A stretch of 64,000 bases of DNA from Mycobacterium sp. E1214 (GTDB taxonomy: Bacteria > Actinomycetota > Actinomycetes > Mycobacteriales > Mycobacteriaceae): contig NZ_LZJC01000072.1 in the NCBI RefSeq assembly GCF_001666755.1, positions 54,078 through 118,077 on the forward strand, written 5' to 3'. Position 1 is the first letter of the stretch; every line of letters starts with the position of its first letter. Of the stretch, positions 43,028 through 52,378 are shown piece by piece. The notes under the pieces were generated by a model. The model was not told the origin of the DNA and searched no databases. It saw only the letters and a list, made by a program, of their open reading frames with translations. A program made the position numbers and the translations under genes.

Positions 43028-44080
43028 GTGAGTGAGCGGGCGCTCGACGAGTTGGGCTTCTACTTGCTGGCCGGGGCCGGGGGTGCGGGCCCGGCGTCGT
43101 TGATGGACGAGGCCCGCCGCGGCGAGGAACTGGGTTTGGGCACCGCGTTCATCTCCGAGCGCTGGAACGTCAAGGAGGCCTCGTCCTTGGTCGGGGCCGC
43201 GTGCGCGGTCACCGACCGCATGCAGATCGCTACCGCCGCAACCAATCACAACACCCGGCACCCCCTGATCACCGCGTCGTGGGCGACCACCATGCATCGG
43301 CTCTCCGGCGGGCGTTTCACGCTGGGCATCGGCAGGGGCATCGCCGCGATCTACGGCGCCTTCGGCATACCGGCGGTCACGACGGCGCAGATGCAGGACT
43401 GGGCCCAGGTGATGCGCCGGCTCTGGCGCGGCGAGCTGATCCTCAACCACGACGGGCCGATGGGCAAGTATCCCATCCTGTTCCTCGACCCGGACTTCGA
43501 CGAGGACATCCGCCTGGCGCTGGTGGCGTTCGGACCCAACACCCTCGAACTCGGCGGCCGGATCTTCGACGACGTCATCCTGCACACCTACTTCACGCCC
43601 GAGACGCTGCAACGCTGTGTGGCGACCGTCAAATCCGCCGCGGAGCGGGCGGGCCGTGACCCTTCCGACGTCCGGGTCTGGTCGTGCCTGGCCACCGTCG
43701 GTGACCACCTGCCCGAACACCTCCGGCTGAAGAAGACCGTCGCGCGCCTAGCCACCTACCTGCAGGGCTACGGTGACCTGTTGGTCCGCACGAATGACTG
43801 GGATCCTGCTGCGCTGCAACGGTTTCGGCAGGACCCGGTGGTCACCTCGATCGCGGGCGGAATCGACCACAAGGGCACCCCGGAGCAGATCGAGCACATC
43901 GCCACGCTGATCCCCGACGCATGGCTGGAGCCCGCCGCCACGGGCTCGGCCGGTCAGTGCGTGGACCGGATCCGTCGCGAATTCGACTACGGCGCCGACG
44001 CGGTCATCCTGCACGGCGCGACGCCCGATGAGCTCGAGCCGATCGTGGCGACGTATCGGTCCGGCCTCACGGCAGGATGA
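43028..44080 (+). CDS. F420-dependent LLM-class oxidoreductase
   Basis: 350 residues from GTG 43028 (RBS AAGGAG, 7-base spacing). Bacterial-luciferase-like TIM barrel: LGFYLLAGAGGAGPASLMDE, EELGLGTAFISERWNVKEAS, TAATNHNTRHPLITASWATTMHRLSGGRFTLGIGRG, and the C-terminal LATYLQGYGDLLVRTNDWD. Most mycobacterial LLM proteins use F420. This may be an F420-dependent dehydrogenase or monooxygenase acting on a CoA-linked or alcohol substrate. Overlaps convergently the next gene by 14 bp. Confidence 0.9.
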   Translation: MSERALDELGFYLLAGAGGAGPASLMDEARRGEELGLGTAFISERWNVKEASSLVGAACAVTDRMQIATAATNHNTRHPLITASWATTMHRLSGGRFTLGIGRGIAAIYGAFGIPAVTTAQMQDWAQVMRRLWRGELILNHDGPMGKYPILFLDPDFDEDIRLALVAFGPNTLELGGRIFDDVILHTYFTPETLQRCVATVKSAAERAGRDPSDVRVWSCLATVGDHLPEHLRLKKTVARLATYLQGYGDLLVRTNDWDPAALQRFRQDPVVTSIAGGIDHKGTPEQIEHIATLIPDAWLEPAATGSAGQCVDRIRREFDYGADAVILHGATPDELEPIVATYRSGLTAG

Positions 44081-45566
44081 CGGTCCGGCTCACCGGTTCG
44101 GCCGCGGCCTGCCGCGCCGAGATGCCGCGCAGCAAGGCCGCCAACAGCGCGTCGCGGGTCTCGCGCGGGTCGATCAGCTCGTCGAACCCCAGCCGCTCGG
44201 CCGACCGGTAGGACGCCTGCAACTCGGCGTCGCGCAACGCGGCCGAAAGGTCCTCGCCGGCGCGGGCGGCGCGGCTGAGCGCCGCGGCGCTCATGGCGCC
44301 CATCGTCGCGGCGGGATAGGCGAACGTCGCCACCTGATGGTCGAAGCCCAGCAGCGACATCACCATCGAGCCGAACCCGTACGCCTTGCGCAGCGTGAGG
44401 TGCAGCTTCACCGTGGTCGCCGCCGTCTGCGCGGCGAACATCCGCCCGCCGGCGCGCAGCACCCCGGCGCGTTCGGACCGGCTGCCCGGCAACATGCCGG
44501 GATTGTCGGCGAGGAACACGAGCGGCAGATGGAACGAATCGGCGACCATGATGAAATGCGCCGCCTTGTCCGCGGCGGCGGCGTCGATGGAGCCCGCCAG
44601 CACCTGCGGCTGGTTGGCCACCACCGCGACCGGCTGGCCGCCGAGGTGTGCGAGTGCGCAGATGATCGCCCTGCCGTACCGCGGTTGTATTTCGAACCAG
44701 TCCGGCCGGTCGAACACCACGTCGAGCACCGCGCGCATGTCGTAACCGCGGCGGTTGTCGCGCGAGACGATGTCGAGCAACTCGGGGGTGTGCCGCGGGC
44801 CGCTCGACTCGCCCGGGTCGGCCGCGGGCGGCGGGTAGGACCACGCGCTGGGCGGGAAATAGGACAGGTAACGGCGGATGTCGTCGAGCACCTCTTCGTC
44901 GGATTCGGCGACATTGTGGATCACCCCGCTGGGCAGGGCGACGCCGGGTCCGCCGAGCTCCTCCTTCGAAACGTCCTCTCCCGTCGACTCTTTGACCACG
45001 GGCGGCCCGGCCGTGAAGATGGCACCCTGGGCGCTCATGATCCGGAAGTCACAGACGGGAGCGACCAACGCGCCGTGCCCGGCGGACGGCCCGAGCACCG
45101 CGGCGACGGTGGGGACGCGACCCGAGCACTGGGTTTGGGCGAGCAGGTCCGTCGGGGTGCGGCCGTAGTGTTCCTCAGCGGCCCGGAACCCGGCGCCTTC
45201 GAGCAGCATCACCAACGGAATCTTGTCGCGCAGAGCCAATTCCGCGATGCGAAATCGCTTGGCGTTGTTACCCGCGCCGATGCTGCCCGCCAGGGTCGTG
45301 AAGTCTTCCGCCCCCAGCATCACCGGGGACCCGTTGATCCGGCCCGATCCGACGACGATGCCGTCGGCGGCGATCTCGCCGCCGGCCAGGGTGCCGATCT
45401 CGCGGAAGCTGCCAGGGTCGAGGAGGTAGTCGATGCGAGCCCGGGCGTCGAGCTTGCCGCGGCCGCGGTGCTTGTCGAGCCGTTCGGCGCCACCCATCGC
45501 CCGCGCGTGCCGCCGACGACGGTCGAGATCGGCCAACGTCTCGTCCCAGCCCTGCGATTTCGTCAT
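44067..45566 (-). CDS. Acyl-CoA carboxylase carboxyltransferase (AccD-like) subunit
   Basis: A 499-residue protein. Biotin-dependent carboxyltransferase fold with two crotonase-like halves: KLDARARIDYLLDPGSFREIG, LEGAGFRAAEEHYGRTPTDL, GPPVVKESTGEDVSKEELGG, VFLADNPGMLPGSRSERAGV and the C-terminal Glu/Arg-rich PRETRDALLAALL. It carboxylates an acyl-CoA with a separate AccA/AccC subunit, not seen here, so it depends on an external biotin carboxylase. Alternatively it belongs to the decarboxylase/methylcrotonyl group. Confidence 0.92.
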   Translation of the reverse strand: MTKSQGWDETLADLDRRRRHARAMGGAERLDKHRGRGKLDARARIDYLLDPGSFREIGTLAGGEIAADGIVVGSGRINGSPVMLGAEDFTTLAGSIGAGNNAKRFRIAELALRDKIPLVMLLEGAGFRAAEEHYGRTPTDLLAQTQCSGRVPTVAAVLGPSAGHGALVAPVCDFRIMSAQGAIFTAGPPVVKESTGEDVSKEELGGPGVALPSGVIHNVAESDEEVLDDIRRYLSYFPPSAWSYPPPAADPGESSGPRHTPELLDIVSRDNRRGYDMRAVLDVVFDRPDWFEIQPRYGRAIICALAHLGGQPVAVVANQPQVLAGSIDAAAADKAAHFIMVADSFHLPLVFLADNPGMLPGSRSERAGVLRAGGRMFAAQTAATTVKLHLTLRKAYGFGSMVMSLLGFDHQVATFAYPAATMGAMSAAALSRAARAGEDLSAALRDAELQASYRSAERLGFDELIDPRETRDALLAALLRGISARQAAAEPVSRTVILP

Positions 45567-45633
45567 CCTCTGTTCCTACCTCGTGCCGTCCCGGACGTCC
45601 GAGCGGGCTCTGCGGCCTTGCATACTGAATTGC

Positions 45634-45642
45634 TTACGGTAA
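45634..45642. promoter_or_regulatory. TTACNGTAA palindrome upstream of P450
   Basis: TTACGGTAA, perfect match to the TTACNGTAA form, 55 bp upstream of the P450 start (45697) and about 70 bp from the divergent AccD start. Confidence 0.5.
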
Positions 45643-45696
45643 AGTTGCCCACACTGTCGATGGACCCGGCAAGGTCCTTGGCGCCAAAGGAGTCCG

Positions 45697-46932
45697 GTGA
45701 CCGCAACGACTGTGGAGGAAGCCGCTAACGCGCTGGCCGATCCGGATGCCTACACCGACGAACGGGCGCTGCACGCGGCGCTGACCCACCTGCGCGCCCG
45801 GGCGCCGGTGTCGCGGGTCGAGGTGGCCGGGTACCGCCCATTCTGGGCGGTCACCAAACACGCCGATGTGATGGCCATCGAACGCAACAACACGCTGTTC
45901 ACCAACTGGCCGCGTCCGGTGTTGACCACCGCGGCCGGCGACGACCTGCAGGCCGCCGCCGGCGTGCGCACGTTGATCCACCTCGACGATCCGCAACACC
46001 GGGTGGTGCGGGCGATCGGCTCGGACTGGTTTCGGCCAAAGGCCATGCGCGCGTTGAAGATGCGCGTCGACGAGCTGGCCAAAAGTTACGTCGACAAGAT
46101 GCTGGCGGCCGGCCCCGAATGCGACTTCGTGCAGGAGGTGGCCGTCAACTACCCCTTGTACGTGATCATGTCGCTGCTGGGTTTGCCCGAGGCGGACTTT
46201 TCCCGCATGCTCACCCTCACCCAGGAGTTGTTCGGCAGCGACGACTCCGAATACCGGCGGGGCGCCACGAACGACGATCAGCTGCCGGCGTTGCTCGACA
46301 TGTTCGGGTACTTCAACGGCGTGACCGCCGCGCGCCGTGAGCGCCCGACCGAGGACCTCGCGTCGGCGATCGCCAACGCCCGCATCGACGGCGAACCGTT
46401 GTCGGACATCGAGACGGTTTCCTACTACCTGATCGTGGCCACCGCCGGTCACGACACCACCAGCGCGACCATCTCCGGCGGCTTGCAGGCGCTCATCGAG
46501 AATCCGGACCAGCTCGACCGCCTGCGCGACGACCTCACCCTCATGCCGCTGGCGGTCGAGGAGATGATCCGCTGGGTGACGCCGGTCAAGGCCTTCATGC
46601 GCACCGCCGCCGCGGACACCACCGTGCGCGGCGTCCGGATCGCCGCGGGGGAGTCGGTCTTGTTGTCGTACGTCTCGGCCAACCGCGACGAGGACGTCTT
46701 CGCCGAGCCGTTCCGCTTCGACGTCGGGCGTGACCCCAACAAGCATCTGGCCTTCGGCTATGGCGTGCACTTCTGCATGGGTGCCGCCCTGGCCCGAATG
46801 GAGGTCAGCAGCTTCTTCACCGAGCTGTTGCCCAGACTGAAATACATTGAGCTGCAGGGTGATCCGGAGTTGACTGCCACCACCTTCGTCGGCGGCCTCA
46901 AGCACCTGCCGGTGCGCTACGCGCTGAGCTAA
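45697..46932 (+). CDS. Cytochrome P450
   Basis: A 411-residue protein from GTG 45697 with AAAGGAG. Oxygen-binding I-helix ATAGHDTTSATI, K-helix EEMIRW (ExxR) and heme-Cys region LAFGYGVHFCMGAALARME all intact. Hydroxylates an unknown lipid or steroid-like substrate with external ferredoxin. No ferredoxin gene is adjacent. Behind the TTACGGTAA site. Confidence 0.94.
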   Translation: MTATTVEEAANALADPDAYTDERALHAALTHLRARAPVSRVEVAGYRPFWAVTKHADVMAIERNNTLFTNWPRPVLTTAAGDDLQAAAGVRTLIHLDDPQHRVVRAIGSDWFRPKAMRALKMRVDELAKSYVDKMLAAGPECDFVQEVAVNYPLYVIMSLLGLPEADFSRMLTLTQELFGSDDSEYRRGATNDDQLPALLDMFGYFNGVTAARRERPTEDLASAIANARIDGEPLSDIETVSYYLIVATAGHDTTSATISGGLQALIENPDQLDRLRDDLTLMPLAVEEMIRWVTPVKAFMRTAAADTTVRGVRIAAGESVLLSYVSANRDEDVFAEPFRFDVGRDPNKHLAFGYGVHFCMGAALARMEVSSFFTELLPRLKYIELQGDPELTATTFVGGLKHLPVRYALS

Positions 46933-47100
46933 GCGGCCTGTTGGCTCGCTACTTCTGCGAGATCCGCTGCGGCGACGCCAACACCGCAGCGGCCCTGCGC
47001 GAATCGCGTCAGAGCTTCGACGTCGAGTTGCGGTCCAATTCCCGTCGCTGAGCGGCCCGCTTACCGCGTGCTCGCTACACTCCGGCCTGGAGGTCTCGCA

Positions 47101-47925
47101 ATGACGCGCAGGACGGTAGTCATCACCGGTGCCAGCGACGGCATCGGTGCGGCCGCGGCGCGGCGCCTCAGCCGCAGCGGCGATCGGGTCGTCGTCGTCG
47201 GCCGCTCCCCATCGAAGACCGCGGCGGTGGCCGCCGAGTTGGACGCGGACTGCTTCGTGGTCGATTACGCCGACCTGTCCCAGGTGCGGGCGCTCGCGGA
47301 CAAGCTGCGTTCGCAGTACCCGCGCATCGACGTCCTGCTCAACAATGCGGGCGGGATGGCCAGCAAGGTGGAGCTGACGCCCGATGGCTATGAGCGCACC
47401 TATCAGGTCAACTATCTCGCGCCGTTCCTGTTGACCACGAGCTTGCTGGACGTGCTGCTGGAATCCCGCGCCACGATCGTCAACACCACCAGTTCGTCGC
47501 ACAAGCTGATCGTCCGTGCCGGCGTCGACGACTTGGAGAACACCGCCAGCCGCCGGCCTGCCGCCGGTTACGCGCTTTCGAAGCTCGCGATCGTGTTGTT
47601 CACCAAGGAATTACACCGGCGCTACCGTGTCGGCGGCCTTGCCGTCGCGGCCGTGCATCCCGGCAACGTCAACTCCAACATCGGCGTCGCCTCCGGGTCG
47701 CGATTCCTGGTCTTCATGCAGCGGCACACCCCGGCGGCGCTGTTCATCTCCACCCCGGACCAGGGCGCCGAACCGTTGGTGCGGCTGGCGTCGAGCGCGC
47801 CCGTGGCCGACTGGACGCCCGGCGCGTACTACGCCAAGCGCAAGATCGCCAAGACCAGTCGCCTGGCGAACGACCCGCGATTGGCCGCCGACCTGTGGGA
47901 GCGCACCGCGGCCAGGCTCGGCTGA
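47101..47925 (+). CDS. SDR-family oxidoreductase
   Basis: A 274-residue protein from ATG 47101 with GGAGG upstream. Nucleotide motif VVITGASDGIGAAAARRLSR, LLNNAGGMASKVELTPDGYE, catalytic NTTSSSHKLI plus GYALSKLAIVLF (Tyr-x3-Lys) and YYAKRKIAKTSRL near the end. Resembles WW-domain-oxidoreductase-like/retinol-dehydrogenase-type SDRs. Substrate unknown. Confidence 0.88.
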   Translation: MTRRTVVITGASDGIGAAAARRLSRSGDRVVVVGRSPSKTAAVAAELDADCFVVDYADLSQVRALADKLRSQYPRIDVLLNNAGGMASKVELTPDGYERTYQVNYLAPFLLTTSLLDVLLESRATIVNTTSSSHKLIVRAGVDDLENTASRRPAAGYALSKLAIVLFTKELHRRYRVGGLAVAAVHPGNVNSNIGVASGSRFLVFMQRHTPAALFISTPDQGAEPLVRLASSAPVADWTPGAYYAKRKIAKTSRLANDPRLAADLWERTAARLG

Positions 47926-47948
47926 GCACGCCGGCCCGGGTGATCTTT

Positions 47949-47974
47949 GATACCGACTAGTATCGAAACGATAC
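47949..47974. promoter_or_regulatory. TetR autoregulatory operator (interlocking palindromes)
   Basis: GATAC-N6-GTATC (47949-47964) overlaps GTATCG-AAA-CGATAC (47960-47974), a pair of inverted repeats. They lie just before the TetR start codons and would fit binding by the TetR protein encoded next. Confidence 0.6.
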
Positions 47975-47982
47975 TGACGGGT

Positions 47983-48609
47983 ATGCTGCTGCACATGTCG
48001 CCCGTCAAACCGCTGCGCACCCGCCCGACCCGGGGCGAGGTTCGCGACCGGATCCTGGACGCGGCGGCGAAGGTGTTCGCCGCGGAGGGTTTCGCCGGCG
48101 CCACCATCGACGCGATCGGTCAGGCCGCGGGCTTCACCAAGGGTGCGGTCTATTCCAATTTCGAATCGAAGGATGAGCTGTTCCTGGCTCTGCTCGACCG
48201 CGAGTTCGAGTCGCGCGGTGAGCAGATCGCGATAGCGCTGGACCGCAGCGACGGCGACACCGGCGCCGCCGCGCGCGAGGTGAGCCGGTCGGTGCTCGAC
48301 TCGGTCCGCGACCATTCCGACTACTACGTGCTGCTCGTCGAGTACTGGCTGCGCGCTCAGCGCGATCCACAGCTTCGAGACCGCCTGATCGAGCGCCGGC
48401 GCGCCGCGGCCGGCCAGGCGCTGCGCATCGTCGAATCGAGCGACACCGTGCCGGGCGACCGGCGGTTGACCGACATCGCGCAGCTCGTCGTCACCCTCAA
48501 CCTGGGCGTCGCGATGGAAGAGGTCCTGCGTCCGGGAACCATCAACCCCGACCTGCTTTCGCGGCTGATCACCGCACTGCTGCAATCGATCCCGGTTTCG
48601 GGCGAATAG
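47983..48609 (+). CDS. TetR-family regulator
   Basis: About 208 residues from ATG 47983 (ATG 47995 gives the more conserved MSPVKPLRT start). The TTG-started 220-residue frame would place the operator inside the coding sequence and is rejected. HTH: RILDAAAKVFAAEGFAGATIDAIGQAAGFTKGAVYSNFESKDELFLALL. The C-terminal ligand domain is Arg/Asp-rich. Preceded by a double palindrome at 47949-47974. The following ABC genes 14 bp downstream are likely its targets. Confidence 0.9.
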   Translation: MLLHMSPVKPLRTRPTRGEVRDRILDAAAKVFAAEGFAGATIDAIGQAAGFTKGAVYSNFESKDELFLALLDREFESRGEQIAIALDRSDGDTGAAAREVSRSVLDSVRDHSDYYVLLVEYWLRAQRDPQLRDRLIERRRAAAGQALRIVESSDTVPGDRRLTDIAQLVVTLNLGVAMEEVLRPGTINPDLLSRLITALLQSIPVSGE

Positions 48610-48622
48610 GGAAAGCCACACC

Positions 48623-49297
48623 ATGGATGCCAACGAACCAGACGACACCGCACCGGTGATCACCGCCGCCGGGTTGGGGGTCGACGGTGAGCACGGGCCG
48701 CTGTTCTCCGGAGTCGACTTGGCCTTGACGCCGGGATTTCACGCCATCCAGATGCCCGGGGGTCCCGGTCAGACGACGCTGTTGTTGACGCTGGCGGGAC
48801 GATTCAAGGCCAGTCACGGCACGCTGAGCGTGCTCGGCGAAACGACGCCACGCGCGATCCGCCGCCTGTGCGCGATCGCGGCGTTCGACGACATCGATGA
48901 ACTCGAAGAGTCGGTGACCGTGGCGACCGTCCTCGCCGAGCAACGCCGGTGGTTGGCGCCGTGGTATTCGCTGGTGCCGCTGCAAGCCGGTCAGGCCGAG
49001 CTGACGGAGGTCTTCGGCGACATGCCGCCGCCGTCTTCGGACACCTACATCGTCGAATTGTCGGACCTGGAACTGTTTTTGCTGCGCATCACGCTCGCGC
49101 TGCTGTCGAATCGTCCGCTGCTGGTGGTCGGTGACCTCGAGCAAGTGCGCGACAACTCCCGGCGAGCGATCGCGGTGGAACGGCTGGGCGTGATCGCCCA
49201 GCAGCGCACCGTCGTCGTCGGGGTGACCAATCCGCTCGGCGCCGACGCACCCGAGCACGAGCTTCACGATCGCCGCGTCCTGACCGGAGGAAATTGA
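48623..49297 (+). CDS. Degenerate ABC ATPase-like protein
   Basis: A 224-residue protein from ATG 48623. The ABC nucleotide-binding fold is recognisable (ITAAGLGVDGEHGPLFSGVD, LLLTLAGRFKASHGTLSVLG), but key residues are changed. The Walker A region is MPGGPGQTTLL, with Gln where the conserved Lys should be. The signature LSGGQ is replaced by LSDLE, and Walker B reads LLVVGDLEQ in place of LLLLDEP. It probably binds but does not hydrolyse ATP well, or is a structural partner. It overlaps the next permease gene start region. Confidence 0.75.
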   Translation: MDANEPDDTAPVITAAGLGVDGEHGPLFSGVDLALTPGFHAIQMPGGPGQTTLLLTLAGRFKASHGTLSVLGETTPRAIRRLCAIAAFDDIDELEESVTVATVLAEQRRWLAPWYSLVPLQAGQAELTEVFGDMPPPSSDTYIVELSDLELFLLRITLALLSNRPLLVVGDLEQVRDNSRRAIAVERLGVIAQQRTVVVGVTNPLGADAPEHELHDRRVLTGGN

Positions 49298-49299
49298 CG

Positions 49300-51204
49300 A
49301 TGTTGGCTGGACTCGCATTCGGCTCGGAGATCAAGCGTTTCGGTCGCAGCCGGTTGACGCGCGTGGCGATCGTCGTGCTGATGTTGCTGCCGCTGGTCTA
49401 CGGGGCGCTGTACCTGTGGGCGTTCTGGGATCCCTTCGGCCACACCAACAAGATGCCGGTGGCGCTGGTCAACTCCGACCGGGGCGCCGTCGTGTCCGGG
49501 CAGCAGTTCAACGCGGGCGCGGAGATCGCCAAAAGCCTGACCGCGGACGGCGGCCTCGACTGGCACGTGGTGGACTTGGCCGAGGCGCGCAACGGGGTCG
49601 ACCACGGCCAGTACTACTTCATGGTGGAATTGCCGCCGGACTTCAGCGCGGCGATCGCGTCACCGGTGACGGGGCAGCCCAAGAAGGCCAACCTGATCGC
49701 CGTCTACAACGACGCCAACAACTACATCTCGACGAGTATCGGTCGCACCGCCCTCGGCCAGGTGCTCAACGCGGTATCCAGCCGGATCTCGGGGCAGGCC
49801 GTCAATCAGCTGCTGTCGGTGGTGATTTCGTCCGGATCGGGGATCAAGCAGGCGGCGGACGGGGCCGCGCAACTCGACGACGGGGCCGGTCAGCTGGTGG
49901 CCGGCCTGGACACCGCGCGGTCCGGCTCGGCGAAGCTTTCCGCCGGTGCCAAGCAACTGTCGGACGGAATCAACCAGGCCACCGACCCGCTGCTCGCCGT
50001 GACCAAGGCGTTGTCGCAAATCGGCGGCAGCACGCAGCAATTGCAACAGGGTGCCGCCGCGCTCACGCAGGCCAACGACCAGATCGGTGCCATCTCCGCG
50101 GCACAGGACGCCGCCGCGAACTCGCTGACGTCGGTGATCGATCAGCTTTCCGCACGGCAGGATCCGCTGGCGAACAACCTGCGCGGCGTCCAGGATCAAC
50201 TCCGGGGTCACCAATTCACGCCGCAGATCCGCCAACAGCTCGTCGATGCGCAGAACGCGGCGATCAATCTGACGTCGGGGTTGCGTAATCCCGGCAGTCC
50301 GCTCGCGTCGGGGCTCGACCAGGTGGGCAACAAGGGACAGGAGCTGACCAACAAGCTCACCCAGCTGCGCGACGGAGCCCAGCAAGTGTCCACCGGTAAC
50401 GCGCAATTGGCCGAGGGCATCGCCAAGCTCGACGACGGCGCACACCAACTCAAGGCGGGGTCGGCCGAGCTGGCGACCAAGCTTGCCGACGGTGCCAAGC
50501 AGGTGCCCAACTGGACCAGCCAGCAAAAGGACTCGGTCGCCGACACCATCGGTGGTCCGGTGCAACTCGAAGCTTCGCATGAGAACGCCGCGCCCAACTT
50601 CGGCACCGGGATGGCCCCGTTCTTCCTCACGCTCGCCCTGTTTTTCGGCGCATTGGTGCTGTGGATGGTGTTACGGCCCTTGCAGACTCGTCCGATCGCC
50701 GCGGAGGTGCTGGCGATTCGCGTGGTGCTTGCCAGCTACCTGCCCGCTGCCGCGATCGCGTTGTGCCAGGCCGCGGTCCTTTACTGCGTGGTCCGGTTCG
50801 CCCTCGGGATGCACGCCGTGCATCCGGTCGCGATGCTGATGTTCATGGTGCTGATCTCCGCCGCGTTCGTCGCCGCCACGCAGGCGATCAACGCGCTCGT
50901 CGGTCCGGCAGTGGGCCGGGTGCTGATCATGGCGCTGCTCATGTTGCAGCTCGTGAGCGCGGGCGGCATGTATCCCGTGGAAACCACGTCGCGGCCGTTT
51001 CAGGTCCTGCACCGCTTCGACCCGATGACCTATGGCGTCAACGGATTGCGCCAGCTCATCCTCGGCGGCATCGACGCCAGGCTGTGGCAGGCGGTCATCG
51101 TGCTGATCGGGATAACGGCTGTCGCGCTGGTGATCTCGTGCCTGTCGGCGCGAAGGGACCGGCTGTGGAACCTCAGCAGGCTGATTCCCGCGATCAAGAT
51201 GTAG
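49300..51204 (+). CDS. YhgE/Pip-domain ABC-2-type membrane protein
   Basis: A 634-residue protein from ATG 49300 (GGAGG, 9-base spacing); TTG 49294 is too close to the RBS. An N-terminal transmembrane helix (RVAIVVLMLLPLVYGALYLW), a large extracytoplasmic domain with repeated Gln/Ala-rich helices (QLDDGAGQLVAGLD, KLSAGAKQLSDGIN and similar) and five C-terminal helices. This is the YhgE/Pip family, ABC-2 permease-like transporters involved in cell-surface export. It pairs with the degenerate ATPase upstream, probably an unusual two-component exporter, under TetR control. Confidence 0.88.
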   Translation: MLAGLAFGSEIKRFGRSRLTRVAIVVLMLLPLVYGALYLWAFWDPFGHTNKMPVALVNSDRGAVVSGQQFNAGAEIAKSLTADGGLDWHVVDLAEARNGVDHGQYYFMVELPPDFSAAIASPVTGQPKKANLIAVYNDANNYISTSIGRTALGQVLNAVSSRISGQAVNQLLSVVISSGSGIKQAADGAAQLDDGAGQLVAGLDTARSGSAKLSAGAKQLSDGINQATDPLLAVTKALSQIGGSTQQLQQGAAALTQANDQIGAISAAQDAAANSLTSVIDQLSARQDPLANNLRGVQDQLRGHQFTPQIRQQLVDAQNAAINLTSGLRNPGSPLASGLDQVGNKGQELTNKLTQLRDGAQQVSTGNAQLAEGIAKLDDGAHQLKAGSAELATKLADGAKQVPNWTSQQKDSVADTIGGPVQLEASHENAAPNFGTGMAPFFLTLALFFGALVLWMVLRPLQTRPIAAEVLAIRVVLASYLPAAAIALCQAAVLYCVVRFALGMHAVHPVAMLMFMVLISAAFVAATQAINALVGPAVGRVLIMALLMLQLVSAGGMYPVETTSRPFQVLHRFDPMTYGVNGLRQLILGGIDARLWQAVIVLIGITAVALVISCLSARRDRLWNLSRLIPAIKM

Positions 51205-51213
51205 GCGGCGCCG

Positions 51214-52371
51214 TCAGCCGATCCCGAAATCGATGACGCCGCGGATGATCTCGCCGTTACGCAGGTCGTCGTAGGCGTCGTTGATCTGGTCGAGGGCGTA
51301 GCGCTTGGTGATCATCTCGTCGAGCTGGAGTTGGCCGGTCTGATACAAAGTGGCCAGGCGGGCGATGTCCGCCCTCGGGTTGCACGAGCCGAAGACGGTG
51401 CCCGCCAACGTCTTGTTCATCAAGATGAAGTCCTGCAGGTCGATCTTGACCGATCGGGTCAGCTGCGAGGTCATGCCGGTGAGTACGCACGTCCCCCCTT
51501 TGCGGGTGAGCGCCAGGGCGTCCCGGACGTCACCGGCCGCGATCAGCGACGGCGACACCACCACCGCGTCGGCCATCACCCCGTAGGTCAGTTCCCGCAC
51601 CACCTCCGCGGCCTCGGCGACCGTGGCGACGCTGTGGGTGGCGCCGAACCGCAGCGCCGACTTGCGTTTGAACTCCACCGGGTCGACGGCGACGACGGCC
51701 GCGGCGCCGCCGATGCGAGCGCCTTGCACCGCGCCCGTTCCGATCCCGCCCACCCCGACCACGACGACGGTGTCACCGGCGCGCATGCCCGAGCGATTCG
51801 CGACGGAGCCATAGCCCGTGGGAATGGCGCACGATAGCAGCGCGCTGGGCGCCAACGGCAGGTGCGGTTCGATCTTGACCAGTGAATCCGTCGACACCAC
51901 AGTGTGTTCGGCGAACGCCCCCACCTTGGCCAGGTGGCCCAGCGGCCGGCCGTCGACGGTGTGGTGGCGAAACGTGCCGTCGGTGGGCATGCCGGGAACC
52001 ATGGTGCCGATGCCGGCATCACACAGGTATTCCATCCCCGTGGCGCACCATCGGCACTGGCCGCACACCGCGACGAACGACATGACCACGTGATCACCGG
52101 GAGCGAATCCGGTGACGCCGCTGCCGATTTCGCGGACGATGCCGGCGCCCTCGTGGCCACCGATGGTCGGGAACATCGTCGGCAGGCCCAACGATCGCAT
52201 TACCTCGTTGGGTGCCGACATGTCGCCCTGCAGGATGTGTTCGTCCGAGTGGCACAGGCCGGCGGCGGCCATCTGGACCAGCACCTCGCCCGCGCGGGGC
52301 GGGTCGAGCTCGAACTCCTCGACCGACCACGGGCCGCCGACGTCGTGCAGGACCGCTGCCCGGCTTCTCAA
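51214..52371 (-). CDS. Zinc-dependent NDMA-type (mycofactocin-coupled) alcohol dehydrogenase
   Basis: 385 residues from TTG 52371 (LRSRAAVLHDVGGPWSVEEF), seven bases after the P450 stop; the longer frame upstream is a shadow of the P450. Structural zinc ligands CGQCRWCATGMEYLC, catalytic Cys-His-Glu region CHSDEHILQGDMS and GHEGAGIVREIG. Cofactor motif VVGVGGIGTGAVQGA. Such enzymes carry a tightly bound NAD and depend on mycofactocin for turnover. Same operon as the P450, which could make the alcohol it oxidises. Confidence 0.9.
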   Translation of the reverse strand: MRSRAAVLHDVGGPWSVEEFELDPPRAGEVLVQMAAAGLCHSDEHILQGDMSAPNEVMRSLGLPTMFPTIGGHEGAGIVREIGSGVTGFAPGDHVVMSFVAVCGQCRWCATGMEYLCDAGIGTMVPGMPTDGTFRHHTVDGRPLGHLAKVGAFAEHTVVSTDSLVKIEPHLPLAPSALLSCAIPTGYGSVANRSGMRAGDTVVVVGVGGIGTGAVQGARIGGAAAVVAVDPVEFKRKSALRFGATHSVATVAEAAEVVRELTYGVMADAVVVSPSLIAAGDVRDALALTRKGGTCVLTGMTSQLTRSVKIDLQDFILMNKTLAGTVFGSCNPRADIARLATLYQTGQLQLDEMITKRYALDQINDAYDDLRNGEIIRGVIDFGIG

Positions 52372-52378
52372 CCGCGCC

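Noticed and set aside
46941..47051. Possible 36-aa ORF (TTG start) between P450 and SDR
   Set aside because: Too short, no RBS, no conserved pattern; could be chance.
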